NCBI GenBank assembly: GCA_030704615.1
Contig: CM060731.1
Span: forward strand, 67,436,756-67,500,755
From: Takakia lepidozioides
Taxonomy: Eukaryota > Streptophyta > Takakiopsida > Takakiales > Takakiaceae
Direction of reading: 5' to 3'
Length of the DNA: 64,000 bases
In this document: positions 1 through 10,104 of the stretch, in pieces
Layout: each line of letters begins with the position of its first letter
How positions within the stretch are numbered: the first letter of the stretch is position 1
Made by a program: the position numbers and the translations under genes
Notes under the pieces: generated by a model
The model's database searches: none
Seen by the model: only the letters and a program-made list of their open reading frames with translations
Told to the model about the DNA's origin: nothing

Positions 1-2040
1 GTCGTTGATCCTTGGCAAAGGGTACCGGTTTTTAATAGTCACCTTATTCAAAGCCATGTAATCGACACACATCCGCAGCGTCCCATCCTTCTTGTCTGCA
101 AATAGCACCGGGGCTCCGTAAGGTGACTTACTCGGCCGGATGTATCCCTTTGACATTAGATCCTTGAGCTGAGTCTTCAGCTCGACCAACTCTCTGTGGC
201 TCAACCGGTAGGGCACCTTGGCAGGCGGTTTTGATCCCGGTATCACCTCGATCTTGTGGTCAACTCCTCTTCGCGGTGGCAAGCCGCTTGGTAAATCCTC
301 CGGCATCACATCCTGGTATTTCTCCAAAATCCCCTTGATCCAATCTGGGCTCGGCTCCCCATCACCTTCTCCCTTCACTTCTCTAATGTAAAGCAAAAAC
401 TGGGGTTCGTGTGTCTCCTCCACGGCCCACTCCCTTGCTGACAGAAGGTTTATTCGCCCTCCCACGGACTTGGGCGTTTCTGACACTCGTAAAACCTCGC
501 CACCATTCCCACATGGCAGCGTGACTACTCTCTTGCGGCCATCTATGACCGCTCCGGATTTGCTCAAAAAGGTCATCCCCAAAATGAGATCCACTCCATC
601 GATCTCGCAGATGGTGAAGTTCTCACGTCCCTCCCAACTCCCCAGTTGAAGAGGAACATCAATCGTCAACCTTGTCGCCAACTGTGGTTCTCCTTTGGCA
701 GAACGCACCACAATAAGGCCCCCACGTCACTTGTCGGGAGTCCCAGCTTTTGTGCCGTTGCCGGTGTCATGAAGGAGTGCGACGCTCCTGTGCACCAACA
801 ACGACACATTAGTTCCGGATATTATCCCATCCACGAACAATAACTGACTCCCTTTTTGTAAGGCGCCAGTTTCTTGATACAACTCACAAGAAAATTTGCC
901 TACCTTGCAAGTCCTGGCGACCACCGCTTCCACCAAGCGACTGATGGTATCTTCCGACAGCTCCGTGGTTGCCCGAGTCATGTTCAATTGTCGAGGTTTT
1001 GTGCACTTCTTGGCCATGTGCCCGGGCTCCCCGCAATTGAAACACACTCCATCAAAGGTTGCCTTCTGTCCGCCATAAGCCGCTCCACCCGCTTTTCCTT
1101 TTGAAGCACCGGGTGCCGCCTTGACGTGTGAAGGACCTCCCTTTGATTTCCACGTGCCATTTTCGCCGCGTGGCCTATCCCACTTCTTTTCCGGTCGGGA
1201 GGAGTCACCTTCCCGCCGAATCTTCTTGTGGTTCAGCTCCGTACGGCCTTGTCTTTCACCCCTAGGGACATCTGAGAAACATTCAGCCCTCTCAATAGCC
1301 TCATTCAAAGTCTTGGGTGGCTTCTCCTCCAACTTCCGCCTGGCCCATGGGGCCAGTCCCGCCACAAATTTGAAGACCATTTCTGGTTCGGCCATGTCCG
1401 CGACTTCGAGCAACAGCACATTGAAAGCCTGGACATACCCCCGAATGTCATCTGTTTGCTTCAAATTCCTCATCTTGTTCCGGGCAAGCCAAGATGCGTT
1501 GAGGGGCACAAACTGTCTCTTCATCAATTCCTTGAACCCACTCCAGTTCAAGGTTTCCGGGCTTGGGCCTCGGTCGTGAAGGCGTTTCTGCCACTATTGT
1601 TGAGCATAGCCCCTCAAATAGGTGGGAGCCACTTCCACCCGATCCTCGTCACTCAACTTGGCCGCCCGAAAGTACTGCTCTAGCTCCAGGAGCCAGGTGT
1701 TGAGTGCCTTCCGATTTCGAACGCCCTCGAAGGTGCCGGGTTTCTTAGGCTTCACCTTAAACTTTGCCTTAGTGGAAGTGGCATTAGCCGCCTTCAACAC
1801 GTCTTTCAACGTCCCGCCAAACTGCGCCAACAACCCTTCCCAAAAGGCTACCGGCATGGGAGGCATCTCTTGGTTTGTCGGAGCTCTCAAGGATTCCTCC
1901 CGCTCCTGAGCGGCCTCGTTTTCGAAAACATTCATCGCTTCCTCAAACGGCCGCCTCGGTGACACGTCGCCCCCATCGGGCTCACCAGGGTCATCATCTT
2001 TTGGGCCGTTCCGCTTTCGCTTTGGTTTGCCCGACCCCAT
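1..2040 (-). pseudogene. Ty3/gypsy element A: gag, protease and start of RT (runs off window)
   Basis: Gag-pol of an LTR retrotransposon read right to left. The gag start is taken as the ATG at 2040, about 40 bases inside the primer site, and opens a charged MGSGKPKRKR stretch. A retrotransposon gag domain follows at about 1,850-1,250, then a CCHC knuckle (CFNCGEPGH...C) at about 1,010-1,050. The protease at about 730-830 has lost its DSGA reading frame through small indels, so the catalytic Asp codon is gone; downstream the frame resumes (LILGMTFLS at about 560-590). RT begins at about 1-190 with [11 protein letters not shown] and PLPRIND, and continues outside the window. A TAG at about 1,594 lies where TGG would be expected (AQQ-stop-WQK). 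The element is therefore dead at gag and protease. The RT type and primer site are typical of plant Ty3/gypsy. Confidence 0.9.
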
Positions 2041-2081
2041 GATGAGGCCAATCCCAAGGACGATCGCGTACTGAACTCTAA

Positions 2082-2093
2082 GCTCTGATACCA
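2082..2093 (-). other. Primer binding site of element A (initiator tRNA-Met)
   Basis: On the minus strand this reads TGGTATCAGAGC, the standard plant retrotransposon primer site complementary to the 3' end of initiator tRNA-Met. It lies two bases inside the LTR end at 2096, as expected for minus-strand cDNA priming. Confidence 0.93.
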
Positions 2094-2095
2094 AG

Positions 2096-2821
2096 TGTCG
2101 CCGGGCCTCACTTCGGTAAGCTCCCCTTCAAGTCATAGTTACTCGCTTTGATGCGCGCGCCTGACTCCCAACCTGGCCGCCGGGCCAACTCGGAGCTTCG
2201 ACTGCTCACCGGGACATAACGGTCCCCCTTCGCTCTCCCGAAAGTCCCTCCACCTATTTGGGCCTAGTGGAATTCCCTTTGGTAGATGGCAGTCCGGAAC
2301 AGCTCCCCACTCTTTGGTCGCTTTCCGGCTCGCTTGCTTACTCACTAGTTTTTGGACACCAACGGGCTTGCACCGTTCTCGGGGTTACTACTCCCTATAT
2401 ATACTTCTGTAGCTGTCCGCGGGGGTTTCACAACCAGCCATGCCATTTTATGGCGAACCACCACGGAGACCCTCGATTCCCAGTGGTGAGTCGCGGTGAG
2501 TCTTGGCCCACTCACCGCGGCCCCAATGGACCGTGATGAGTCCCAAGACTCCCCACGACTCCCACCTCGAGGTCTCCACCCCATGGTGAGTCCTATGCCA
2601 CCCCCACTAAGTCCCGCTAAGCTACCACCACCCCTTGTGGAGCCACCCCCACCGCAACCCGGTGTGCGGGGCTCCACCTAGTGAGTGCCTCCGCCTCCTT
2701 GAGTGCCTTGGGCACTCAAGGGTGCTTCAGCCCCCCATACCTATCGCCGCTGCTGCCCCCACCACAGGGGCAGCCCCTCATGTGTCCCGACCCCCTGCCC
2801 TCAAGGCAAAGGGCCGCGACA
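2096..2821 (-). repeat. 5' LTR of element A, exact ends
   Basis: A 726-bp LTR in minus orientation. It starts TGTCGC (at 2821) and ends GCGACA (at 2096), a perfect 6-bp terminal inverted repeat with canonical TG...CA. The inner end abuts the tRNA-Met primer site. The outer end breaks directly into the integrase of element B at a codon run reading DDPDMW, so element A is nested in B. The expected 5-bp target duplication at the other end lies outside the window. The 5' half is rich in short GTGAGTC and CACTC motifs. A diverged relative of this LTR lies at 55,590-56,100. Confidence 0.9.
2396..2404 (-). promoter_or_regulatory. TATA box of LTR A
   Basis: The stretch TATATATAG on the minus strand lies in the middle of the LTR, about 300 bases before the primer site. 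That is where the U3 TATA box is expected, with transcription starting near 2,365. The related LTR at 55.6 kb keeps a TATATGTA-like version at the same place. Confidence 0.6.
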
Positions 2822-5209
2822 CCACATGTCCGGATCGTCAAGGTTGAGAACTGTAGCAGCTTCTCTACGAATGGATGTAGGCAAATCCGGCTCTCGGCCA
2901 AAGAGAAGAAAATGGTGAGAAGGAGGCAAGTGATGCTTGCTTGCTGAACCTGTAGCCCATGGCTAACCAAGGTAACTGAAGGTCCCAATCTCCTAGATGT
3001 CTCTTCTGCAAGCCATACTTGCGCAAACCCCTCTTCACTGTCTGAACAACCCTCTCTGCCAAGCCATCGGCCTCAGGATGATCTCGAGAAGTGGTGCGGT
3101 GGTCTACCAAGGCCTTCTCACACAACGCTTGAAACTCCCCCAAGAACTCTCTCCCTTGGTCCATGAGTACCTTAGCTGGAGCACCGAATTGGCTAAGTAC
3201 ACAATCCAAGAATGCATACGCAGCTCTTTCACTAGCCTAATCAGGCAATAGAACCAACTCGATTCACTTGGAGAAGTGCTCCACCATCACCAACACGTAC
3301 TTGTTGTGGCGCATGGTCAGTGGCAACGGCCCTGCGAAGTCAAGACTCCACCTGTAGCCCAATCCCATGATCGGAGGAGGGTGCAATTGTGGAGTAGGGG
3401 CGTTGAATGAAGCACGCACCCTGTCACACACCATGCACCTAGCCTTAAATTGTTGCACCTCTGTGTGCATACCACGCCACCAATACTTCCCCTACAGTAG
3501 ATTATGAGTGCGTCGCACCCCAAAATGCCCCAACTCCTCATGGGCATGCCGCACTAACCGTGCCCACTGTGTTGGGTGAGGCACAATCCTCACTCGACCA
3601 TCCTCCCACACTCGGAGCAGGTGTGTCCCCTCCCACTTAAACCTCTTGGCTCGATGTAGGATCCGATCCCTCTCCTTGGCAGTCACAGTGGTTGTCATGT
3701 CTCCAATGCGGAGGTAGTCCAACACAGCTGAATCCTCATGTATATCTTTGGCGCCACCTTGCTCATTGCTGGCCTCAGGGTCCTCAGACACTCGGTCTAC
3801 AGTCATCCCTGTTGTAGGTCCAACCTGGCCTTCCGCTGCCAAGATACACAGAAATGCAGATGCATGCCATCCGGGCACCATCTCCTCGTCCGTCTCACCA
3901 TGCCACCGAGCTCCAGTATTACCTGCTGGCTCATGCATGGATTACGACTCAACCCATCTACATCCCGATTGACCAAACCCGGTCGATGCACAACCTGAAA
4001 GTCATACTCTTGAAGGATGAGTGCCCACCGTGCAAGCTTCCCCGTAAGCTTGTCTGACTCTATCAACCACTTGAGTGGTTGATGATCCGTGACAAGGGTG
4101 AAGAGATTGCCGTATAGATAGCACCTGAAGTGTGCCACGGCCCACACTGCAGCTAAGCATTCTCCCTCATATGAGCTATACTTAGACTCTGCAACGTTGT
4201 TCCGGCGGCTAGCATAAGCCACTACGAACTCGCTTCCCTCATCATCCACCTGTGTGAGCACCGCTCCAAGCCCCAACATGCTCCAATCTGTATGCAGCTG
4301 AAAAAGACGCCCCCTGATAGGTTGTCTCAAGATGGGCGCCGAGGTCAACCTCGCCTTGAGCTCTTGAAAAGCTTGTTCTTGCTCATCTTCCCACTACCAC
4401 TCCTGGTCCACCTTGGTCAGTTTGGTTAGAGCCTTTGCAATGGCACTAAATCCCTTAACAAACCGTCTATAATAGTTTGCTAACCCCATGAAAGCTCGAA
4501 CTCGGCTCACATCCGTGGGACGTGGAATCTGTGCAATGGACTCTATCTTAGTCTGCTGTACCTCCAATCCTCCAGGATATATCATGTGACCCAGATACTC
4601 AATTTGGTTGTGGAAAAACTTGCACTTCTCCGGATGTAACTTCAATCCGTGCGCCCTCAAGCGCTCAAATATCACCTGAACGTGTCTCTCATGCCCCTCC
4701 ACCATAGCACTAAAGATGATGATGTCATCTATGTAGCACCGAGCAAACTCCACCCCTGCTAGAATCCTGTCCATGACTCTCTGAAACTCTGCCGGAGCAT
4801 TCTTAAGCCCAAATGGTAAGAACCGCCACTGGTATAGGCAATCCTTCCCGTGCTCATTGATCCCCCAGAATGTCGTATTCTGCTTATCCGCCTCTTTGAT
4901 CGGCAACTGGTGATATCCGGATCGTAAATCCAAAGTGCTAAAGACCTTGGCATGCCCAATGGCATCAAAGATCTCCTCTGGTGTCGGCATGGCATACCTA
5001 TCGGACTTGGTCTGACAATTTACAGGCCGGTAATCACCGCACATACGTCTCTCCGTCCAATTGCCATAGACGTCTTTCTTGGCTGGCATCACTGTGGCTG
5101 AAGCATACTCTCTCCCAGATAGCTCCACCAAACCAGCCTCCCAAAGGTCCTGAGTTCTCATCTGAATTAAGGACCTCTCCATGTCACTGTATCTATAGGG
5201 TTTCCAAGG
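2822..5209 (-). pseudogene. Ty3/gypsy element B: RT, RNase H and integrase
   Basis: Pol of a second gypsy family, read right to left. RT begins PYRYSDMERS at about 5,196, with FSTLDLRSGYHQ and the catalytic YIDD near 4,720-4,731. RNase H follows with its acidic residues visible in HTDWS, YEGEC and VTDHQP. The integrase has an HHCC zinc domain (HAHEELGH ... CMVC at about 3,400-3,590) and the DDE core (SLDFAG, MDQGREF, RDHPEADGLAE). It stops abruptly at 2822, where element A is inserted. In-frame TAG stops at 4,394-4,396 and 3,492-3,494 fit CAG-to-TAG changes; otherwise the frame is well kept. The upstream part of the same pol lies at 9,043-9,556, separated by a plus-strand insert. The integrase is closely similar to the copy at 12.2-13.1 kb. 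Confidence 0.9.
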
Positions 5210-5214
5210 CCAAT
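5209..5214. repeat. GCCAAT hexamer at left edge of the plus-strand insert (also at 9,042-9,047)
   Basis: GCCAAT stands at 5,209-5,214 and again at 9,042-9,047. They flank the plus-strand segment exactly where the minus-strand pol of element B is interrupted. The core CCAAT could be a 5-bp target duplication. The insert has no recognisable LTR at either end, so this is suggestive only. Confidence 0.4.
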
Positions 5215-5546
5215 CCTAGAGTATGCTGTCGGTGGTGAGGCTGGAGTGATGACCAGCAAGACCACCGGTGTTTCTTCTATGGTGAGGCTGGGTTGATGAC
5301 CAGCAGACCATAGGAGTGCTTGCGGTGGATGCAGGTGCAGGTACAGGTCTACGTTAGAAACCTATTATTCCTGCTTGAACCAGTAGCCGCAACAGGTTCT
5401 CTACCCGGTTACCTTATAGAAAGTGGGGATTAGAGACAGGTTGACAACCGGTTGGGTTGTGAGTTTTCATCACGGAGGTGCCACCAGCTGCTGAGGGGAG
5501 TGCCGGTACGAGCACCAGCAATACTAGTGGGTACACAAGATGAGGT

Positions 5547-6900
5547 GTGCGGTTTAGGCCACTTTCACCTTCAGTGTCTTCTGAGGAAGGTTCAGACTCG
5601 GAGTCAGGAGGATTCTCACCGAGGGTGCAAGTCATTTCCGTGCCATTGTTGTGGGACACGATGGAGGAGATGTATGGAGCTACCAAGGGGCCACGTAGGT
5701 ACTCTGGAGCTGTGGGCACCATCGAGCTTGATGACTTTATACAAGAGTTTGACAGTTAGTTTGATTTGCAGCAAATGCGTAATCCACAACTGTTTACGCC
5801 CTTTATGGCGTGGAAGGGGCTATTCCAGCACCTTGAGGAGCCGCCCATGGATGATTACCATGAATTTAGGCGGGGACATGCGGTGGAGATTGAGGAGTGG
5901 CGAGAGTATTGGTCACCTTACTATGTCTCAATCACTAGAGGCACAAGGGCAGCGGTGACACCAGCAGCTACACAAACATCTCCAACTACAAGCACTAGTA
6001 GTGGAACAAGTAGTGCCGACACTTCTGCAGGTGGTACCAGTTCAAAAGGTGCTACTACTCCTCCTGCCATGACTACAACATATGTGCCTAGATTCAACCC
6101 GGTGGTGGAGTTCTTCCAGGAGTTGCGGAGGAACTACCATGTGTACGGACAGAGAAGCTGCGAAGTTTGCAAGACTTCCAGCGCAAATCCAGTGAGAGCT
6201 TGCGAGAGGCCTACACTCGTATGAGGCGCTTGATAAGTGTGACCCAAGGGGTTACTGAAGCTCAGGCGGTCCAATTCTGGTATGGAATTTTGGACAAGGA
6301 GCTCAGGAGAAGGGTGCGGGATGCAACCCTGTTACAAGCGGCCCAACCCACATTAGCATATGTGTTTCTGCTGACTAAGCGGATTGAGCTCAACATGGTG
6401 GAAGAGCGAGTTGTTACCATTGGATTTGGCAAGGACATGCCTGCACAAGGCGCAGCTACTAGCCAACAGGTACAAGGGACTGCCCAACAGCGTGGTCAGG
6501 GGGGCAAGGTTGCCCAACCCAAATTCCATGGAGCTTACAGGGGACCTCAGGTGCAGAGGCCAATAGCTTCTTTTGCAGGCCAACAGCAACCAGGGGTGGT
6601 ATGTTGGACATGTGGAGGACCCCATGTCAAGAAAGATTGCCCAGAAAGTGGCAAAGGGCCGGCACAAGCACAGCCTGCAGTGAGGGCATTGTGGCAAGTA
6701 TGGGCATGGAGATGCCCAGTGTTATGACTTGCACCCTGATTTGCGGCAAGGCCAGTTCCAAGGGAACAATGGTGGCCGAGGGCGAGGTGGAGCACCTCAG
6801 AGAGGACGAGGTGCAAGACGAGGGCAAGCACAATATGGCCAAGGACGTGGAGGTCAGGGCGTTGACCAAGGTATGGCCAACCGGCTTCAGTAGCTAGAGC
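5547..6900 (+). pseudogene. gag polyprotein of the methyltransferase-bearing element
   Basis: The N-terminal part reads GTIELDDFIQEFD, a TAG stop at 5,757-5,759, then FDLQQMRNPQLF and a WREYWSPYY stretch. The stop sits where a Trp codon is likely. A retrotransposon gag domain follows at about 6,120-6,400 (RRNYHVYGQ, LREAYTRMRRL, FWYGILDKELRR) in shifting frames. A zinc knuckle CWTCGGPH-VKKDC (CX2CX3HX4C, one residue shorter than the usual spacing) lies at 6,603-6,641. The region after it is Gly/Gln/Arg-rich. Frame changes near 6,160 and after 6,700 mean no full-length protein is made. Expected role: capsid and nucleocapsid of the virus-like particle. Confidence 0.8.
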
Positions 6901-7364
6901 AAAGGCTCGCTGCCATGGCCACAGCTCAGGTGGTACCAGCTCCCAGACCTGAGGGTCCACCTCCTGTTCCTCCTCAGCAGCGTCATCCTGACGGAGGAGA
7001 CGTGGGAGGCATGGGATTTATGTGTGGGGCAGCACTACCACTAGTGCAGGTGGAGTCTGCTGCAGCCGTCACTCGAGGAGCAGCACGAGTTCTTGAGCCA
7101 CGAGGTGCAGAGGTGAAGTTGGATTCACAACGTGGGGAGGCAACCGGTTAGGCTAGGTTTCCTCAACCATTCATCTTGGCGGAAACAGTGTCGACGACAT
7201 CCATGGCACCTAATTCTCGCCCCATGGATACCGAGGCGGAGGTTATTGTGCCATTGAGAAGAGCTACACGTGCAGCACTGACACATGCTGCCAAGGCTAG
7301 TGCAGCCAGTGTGTTGTTGGGGGCGGCCACCTCTGTGTGAGAGGCCCCACTGTTCTCGGCAACC

Positions 7365-8150
7365 ATGATTACGACGCCGGGGGTAAGACCAGCTACAGTG
7401 TTCAGACTAGCAGCAACACTCTGTGAGAATGGGGAGGTCACTTCATCTTCTACGGAGTTAGTGGAAGGTGTAGTGGCAGAGGGATCCTCGGATCTGAGGG
7501 TCAAGACTGCCACGGCTGGGCCATGGCAAGCTGCAGCTGCCAGGTTGACGGAGCTGCCAGTTAGGCCAGCCTTTGAGCGCGCCATGGTGACACCTGGAGT
7601 TGTCTTGTTAGACAACCAGGATGACATTTTCTCTTTGAGTGGACCGGCAGACAAGAGGTACCGGCCACAACGGGTCTTGTTGGACTCGGGAGCTCAGCCA
7701 CTAATGTTGGGCAAAGCCGCTATTGCAGGTTTGGGCCTCATGGAGGTGGATATGGAGCCTTGTCCCTTCCAGATATAGACATGATGGCTCAGTGATGCGA
7801 GCCAAGGCCATTGTGACAGACGCGGTCTCTTACGATGTTCTCGTTGGTGGGGCAGTGTTGTATCCCATGGGCTTCACCCTGGATTTTTGGGAGGAGTCAG
7901 CATCCTACAGGCCTGGATGGTAGTCAGAGGATGGTCGTCGTGTACAGCTCCCTGTGACGTTCATTGGGGGTGTTGCTGCTACCCAACGGGGCAAGATGCC
8001 AACACTAGCAGCCTTCACAGCTGCAGTTGTTGGCCTGGAGAGTTGCTGGAGGGCAATGCCCATGTAGAGAATGTGCCACCTCTACCAGAGCAGGATGACA
8101 TGCATGGTATGGCGGAGTTGCCTTCCATGGTTGCTCACACTCCATTGTGA
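7365..8150 (+). pseudogene. Aspartic protease region of the methyltransferase-bearing element
   Basis: The retropepsin signature LLDSGAQPLMLG lies at about 7,675-7,710 with the catalytic DSG intact, followed by a GLGLMEVDMEPCPFQI stretch and a TAG at 7,776-7,778. In another frame the domain continues with YDVLVGGAVLYPMGF, then YRPGW, a TAG at 7,921-7,923 where Gln (CAG) is likely, and SEDGRRVQLPVTFIGG. At least one indel near 7,780 and two nonsense codons disable it. Its place between gag and the methyltransferase marks the segment as a gag-pol derivative and not a host gene. Confidence 0.78.
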
Positions 8151-8155
8151 GGTAC

Positions 8156-9042
8156 GAGCAAGGATTTGCAGCAGGCTGCTGATAGACGGGTGCAACAAGC
8201 CTGGGTAGAGGCCTTTGTACCGTAAGGAGAGGAGGAGAATGCGGCGATTGCACCAGGACCACCTCAGTTGTTGCCATTGGATACCACACCTCTTGTGTGG
8301 CAGTGCCCGGATGAAGGCATATGTCTTCTGGACTTGTTTGGCGGGATTAGCACTGGATCGGCTGCAGTGCTGCAGGCAGGTGTACGAGTTCGACGTTACC
8401 TATATGTGGAGAGGGATGAGACCTTGCTGGGGGCGCATGATTTGGAGCGGGTTGGCCCTATTCACTTAGTAGTGGTAGGTTGGCCCTGCCAAGGGCTTTC
8501 ATAAGCTGGGTATAACAATGGGTTACAAGACTCAAGGTCACGTCTGTTTTGGGAGATATTGAGGGTCCTGCGCTATTTACAGCTTCAGCAGACAGACTCT
8601 CTGGCATATATCTTGGAGAATGTGCCATTGATGGGTGATTCTCGGGCCAAGGTGATGGCCAGTGTACATCAAGTGCGGTCTTGGCTTGGGTCAGCAGTGT
8701 TGCTGGATGCAGCTGCAGTGGGGTCACGGGCTCATCGCCCACGACTATGGTGGACCAACTTGATGCCATATGCATTGCTCAAGCGTGCATTTGATGGGGT
8801 GCAGCGGCCACCAAACCTTGCCTACACTGCTCAGCTTTCCAGGATCTCATGCTTTCCGGGATGGTGGACCTGGCCTCTTGTGGGATAGCCAGTTGCAACA
8901 GTTAGTGGAGCCCAATGCTGACGAGCGTGAGCGGGCAATGGGTTTCACCACTGGTACCACGGCGGTGCCATCTCTTTCTGAGGCATCACATCGTCAGGTG
9001 TTGGGGCAAGCAATGGATCTCAATTGCTTGGCGTGTCAGTAG
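8156..9042 (+). pseudogene. DNMT3-like cytosine-5 DNA methyltransferase carried by the gypsy segment
   Basis: Cytosine-5 methyltransferase motifs appear in canonical order: motif I DLFGGISTG (8,328-8,354, SAM binding), YLYVERD (motif II), GPIHLVVVGWPCQG with the catalytic Cys at 8,484-8,486 (motif IV), SRSRLFWEILRVL, ENV at 8,616-8,624 (motif VI), RPRLWWTNL at 8,736-8,762 (motif VIII), and ERERAMGF ... VLGQAMDLN ending at 9,024 (motifs IX-X). The run of FGGISTG, GP-hydrophobic-PC, RLFWE, ENV and HRPRLWWTN resembles DNMT3 more than DNMT1. TAA stops at 8,223-8,225 and 8,502-8,504 both fit CAA-to-TAA changes. A frameshift near 8,825 breaks the target-recognition region. The spacing from the VERD Glu to the PC Cys (26 residues) is short for the family, suggesting an internal deletion. 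The copy is dead, but its ancestor was probably active. Confidence 0.87.
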
Positions 9043-9556
9043 CCAATTCAATGCAAATCTCTTGACCCTTCAGTGCTCCTAAGTCCTTCAAACTGAAGGC
9101 AAAGCAGTTCCTATAAGCCCTCAAGAACCGCCGTATACGTCGTCTTTCTCCTCCGGTGACTATAGGTCCAACATCAGGCTCCCAGTTGTCATCCGTGACT
9201 GCAACCTTGAGTCCAGCAGGCTTAGAGGTAGAAGACGCGTCCCGTGGTTGCTATGCTGCAACCTCTTGAGCAGTGACCACTGCCTCCTCTGTCAGTGATA
9301 ATGTCTCATCCTGCCCCATCATCCCATCCTTGAGGACCTCCTCAACCCGAGAAAAATCCCCAACCTCATCCATCACGGCCACCTTGGCTGCCAACTCTTT
9401 TTGAACCTCGAACACCTCCCACGTGTGCCATGGATGCGGCCTGCACCTCGTGGTCCTCACCTGTTTGCCCCCACTCGCTGCCTGTACCGTCTCGTTAGGC
9501 AGGGAGACCATCAAGGGAAGTGTACTCCATACTCTGCGCTGCTCAGCCATAGCCAA
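9043..9556 (-). pseudogene. Protease-RT linker of element B pol
   Basis: An open stretch starting MAMAEQRRVW at 9,556, a TAG at 9,251-9,253, then in the same frame SKPAGLKVAV, GERRRIRRFLRAYRNCFAF and SLKDLGALKGQEI to 9,050. The last part is the segment typically found just before RT in plant gypsy polyproteins. It continues conceptually into PYRYSDMERS at about 5,196, on the far side of the plus-strand insert. The TAG again fits CAG to TAG. No gag or protease of element B is recognisable upstream on the minus strand. Confidence 0.75.
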
Positions 9557-10104
9557 CGGTGATCAAATCCGGACCAACCTCCTATGAAAACAAGCGCCCA
9601 CACAAAGCTAACATGGCGCACAGTCAAGCATGCAGGTGTGGAGGGGATCCAAACACAAGAAAATCAAGACAATAACTCCCCCACACCAAAAACACTCCAC
9701 AGTGTCGCTCCTGCAAGGACACCCCAGCCCAAACCCGGACTGACTCTTGCCTCCATCTACGGAAAGGTTTTGGCCTACAGAGAGGGTGAAAGACTAAGGA
9801 GAAGAGAAACTAAAGCAATTCCTAACCCCAGAATGCTCTCATCCCACCACTCTCCCTCTTGTCTCTATCCACTCGCTTGTATGGCCGTGGCAAATATCCT
9901 TCAATATCCCTCAATCAATCCTTCAAGAGCTCTTCAACATTGTCCACCAAAGCTCCTCGAAGGGTCCTCCAAGGACCCCAAAGATCCTCAAACACTCCTC
10001 CAAGGACCCCAAAGATCCTCCAAATACTCCTCCAAGGGCCCTCAAATATCTTCCAAACAATCCTCCAAAGGCCCTTAAATTTCACAAAGTCCTTTCACTG
10101 TTGA
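9557..10104 (-). other. Non-coding leader of element B
   Basis: About 550 bases between the tandem repeats and the pol fragment. No recognisable gag or tRNA primer site was found. A short periodic stretch (CTCCAAGGACCCCAAAGATCCT and variants) runs from about 9,960 to 10,080. It is probably leader or LTR-internal sequence. Confidence 0.35.

Larger units (their letters stand above)
5215..9042 (+). mobile_element. Inserted gag-protease-DNA methyltransferase segment of a gypsy element
   Basis: A 3.8-kb block that runs opposite to the pol genes on both sides. It holds in order an untranslated stretch with two imperfect copies of a GTGAGGCTGG...GATGACCAGCA repeat (about 5,235-5,315), gag, protease and a cytosine methyltransferase domain, and stops at the methyltransferase stop codon. 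No RT, integrase or LTR belongs to it. It splits the protease-RT linker of element B between GQEICIEL (9,050) and PYRYSDMERS (5,196). Either a separate partial element inserted here, or an element of this family was rearranged and inverted. Confidence 0.65.

Noticed and set aside
7163-7654. Minus-strand ORF antisense to the protease region
   Set aside because: The plus strand shows gag-protease-methyltransferase homology in order; the antisense ORF has no motif and arises from codon bias.
8156-9042. Methyltransferase as a host DNMT3 gene
   Set aside because: No introns or host exons around it; it follows retropepsin sequence directly and ends at the element junction.
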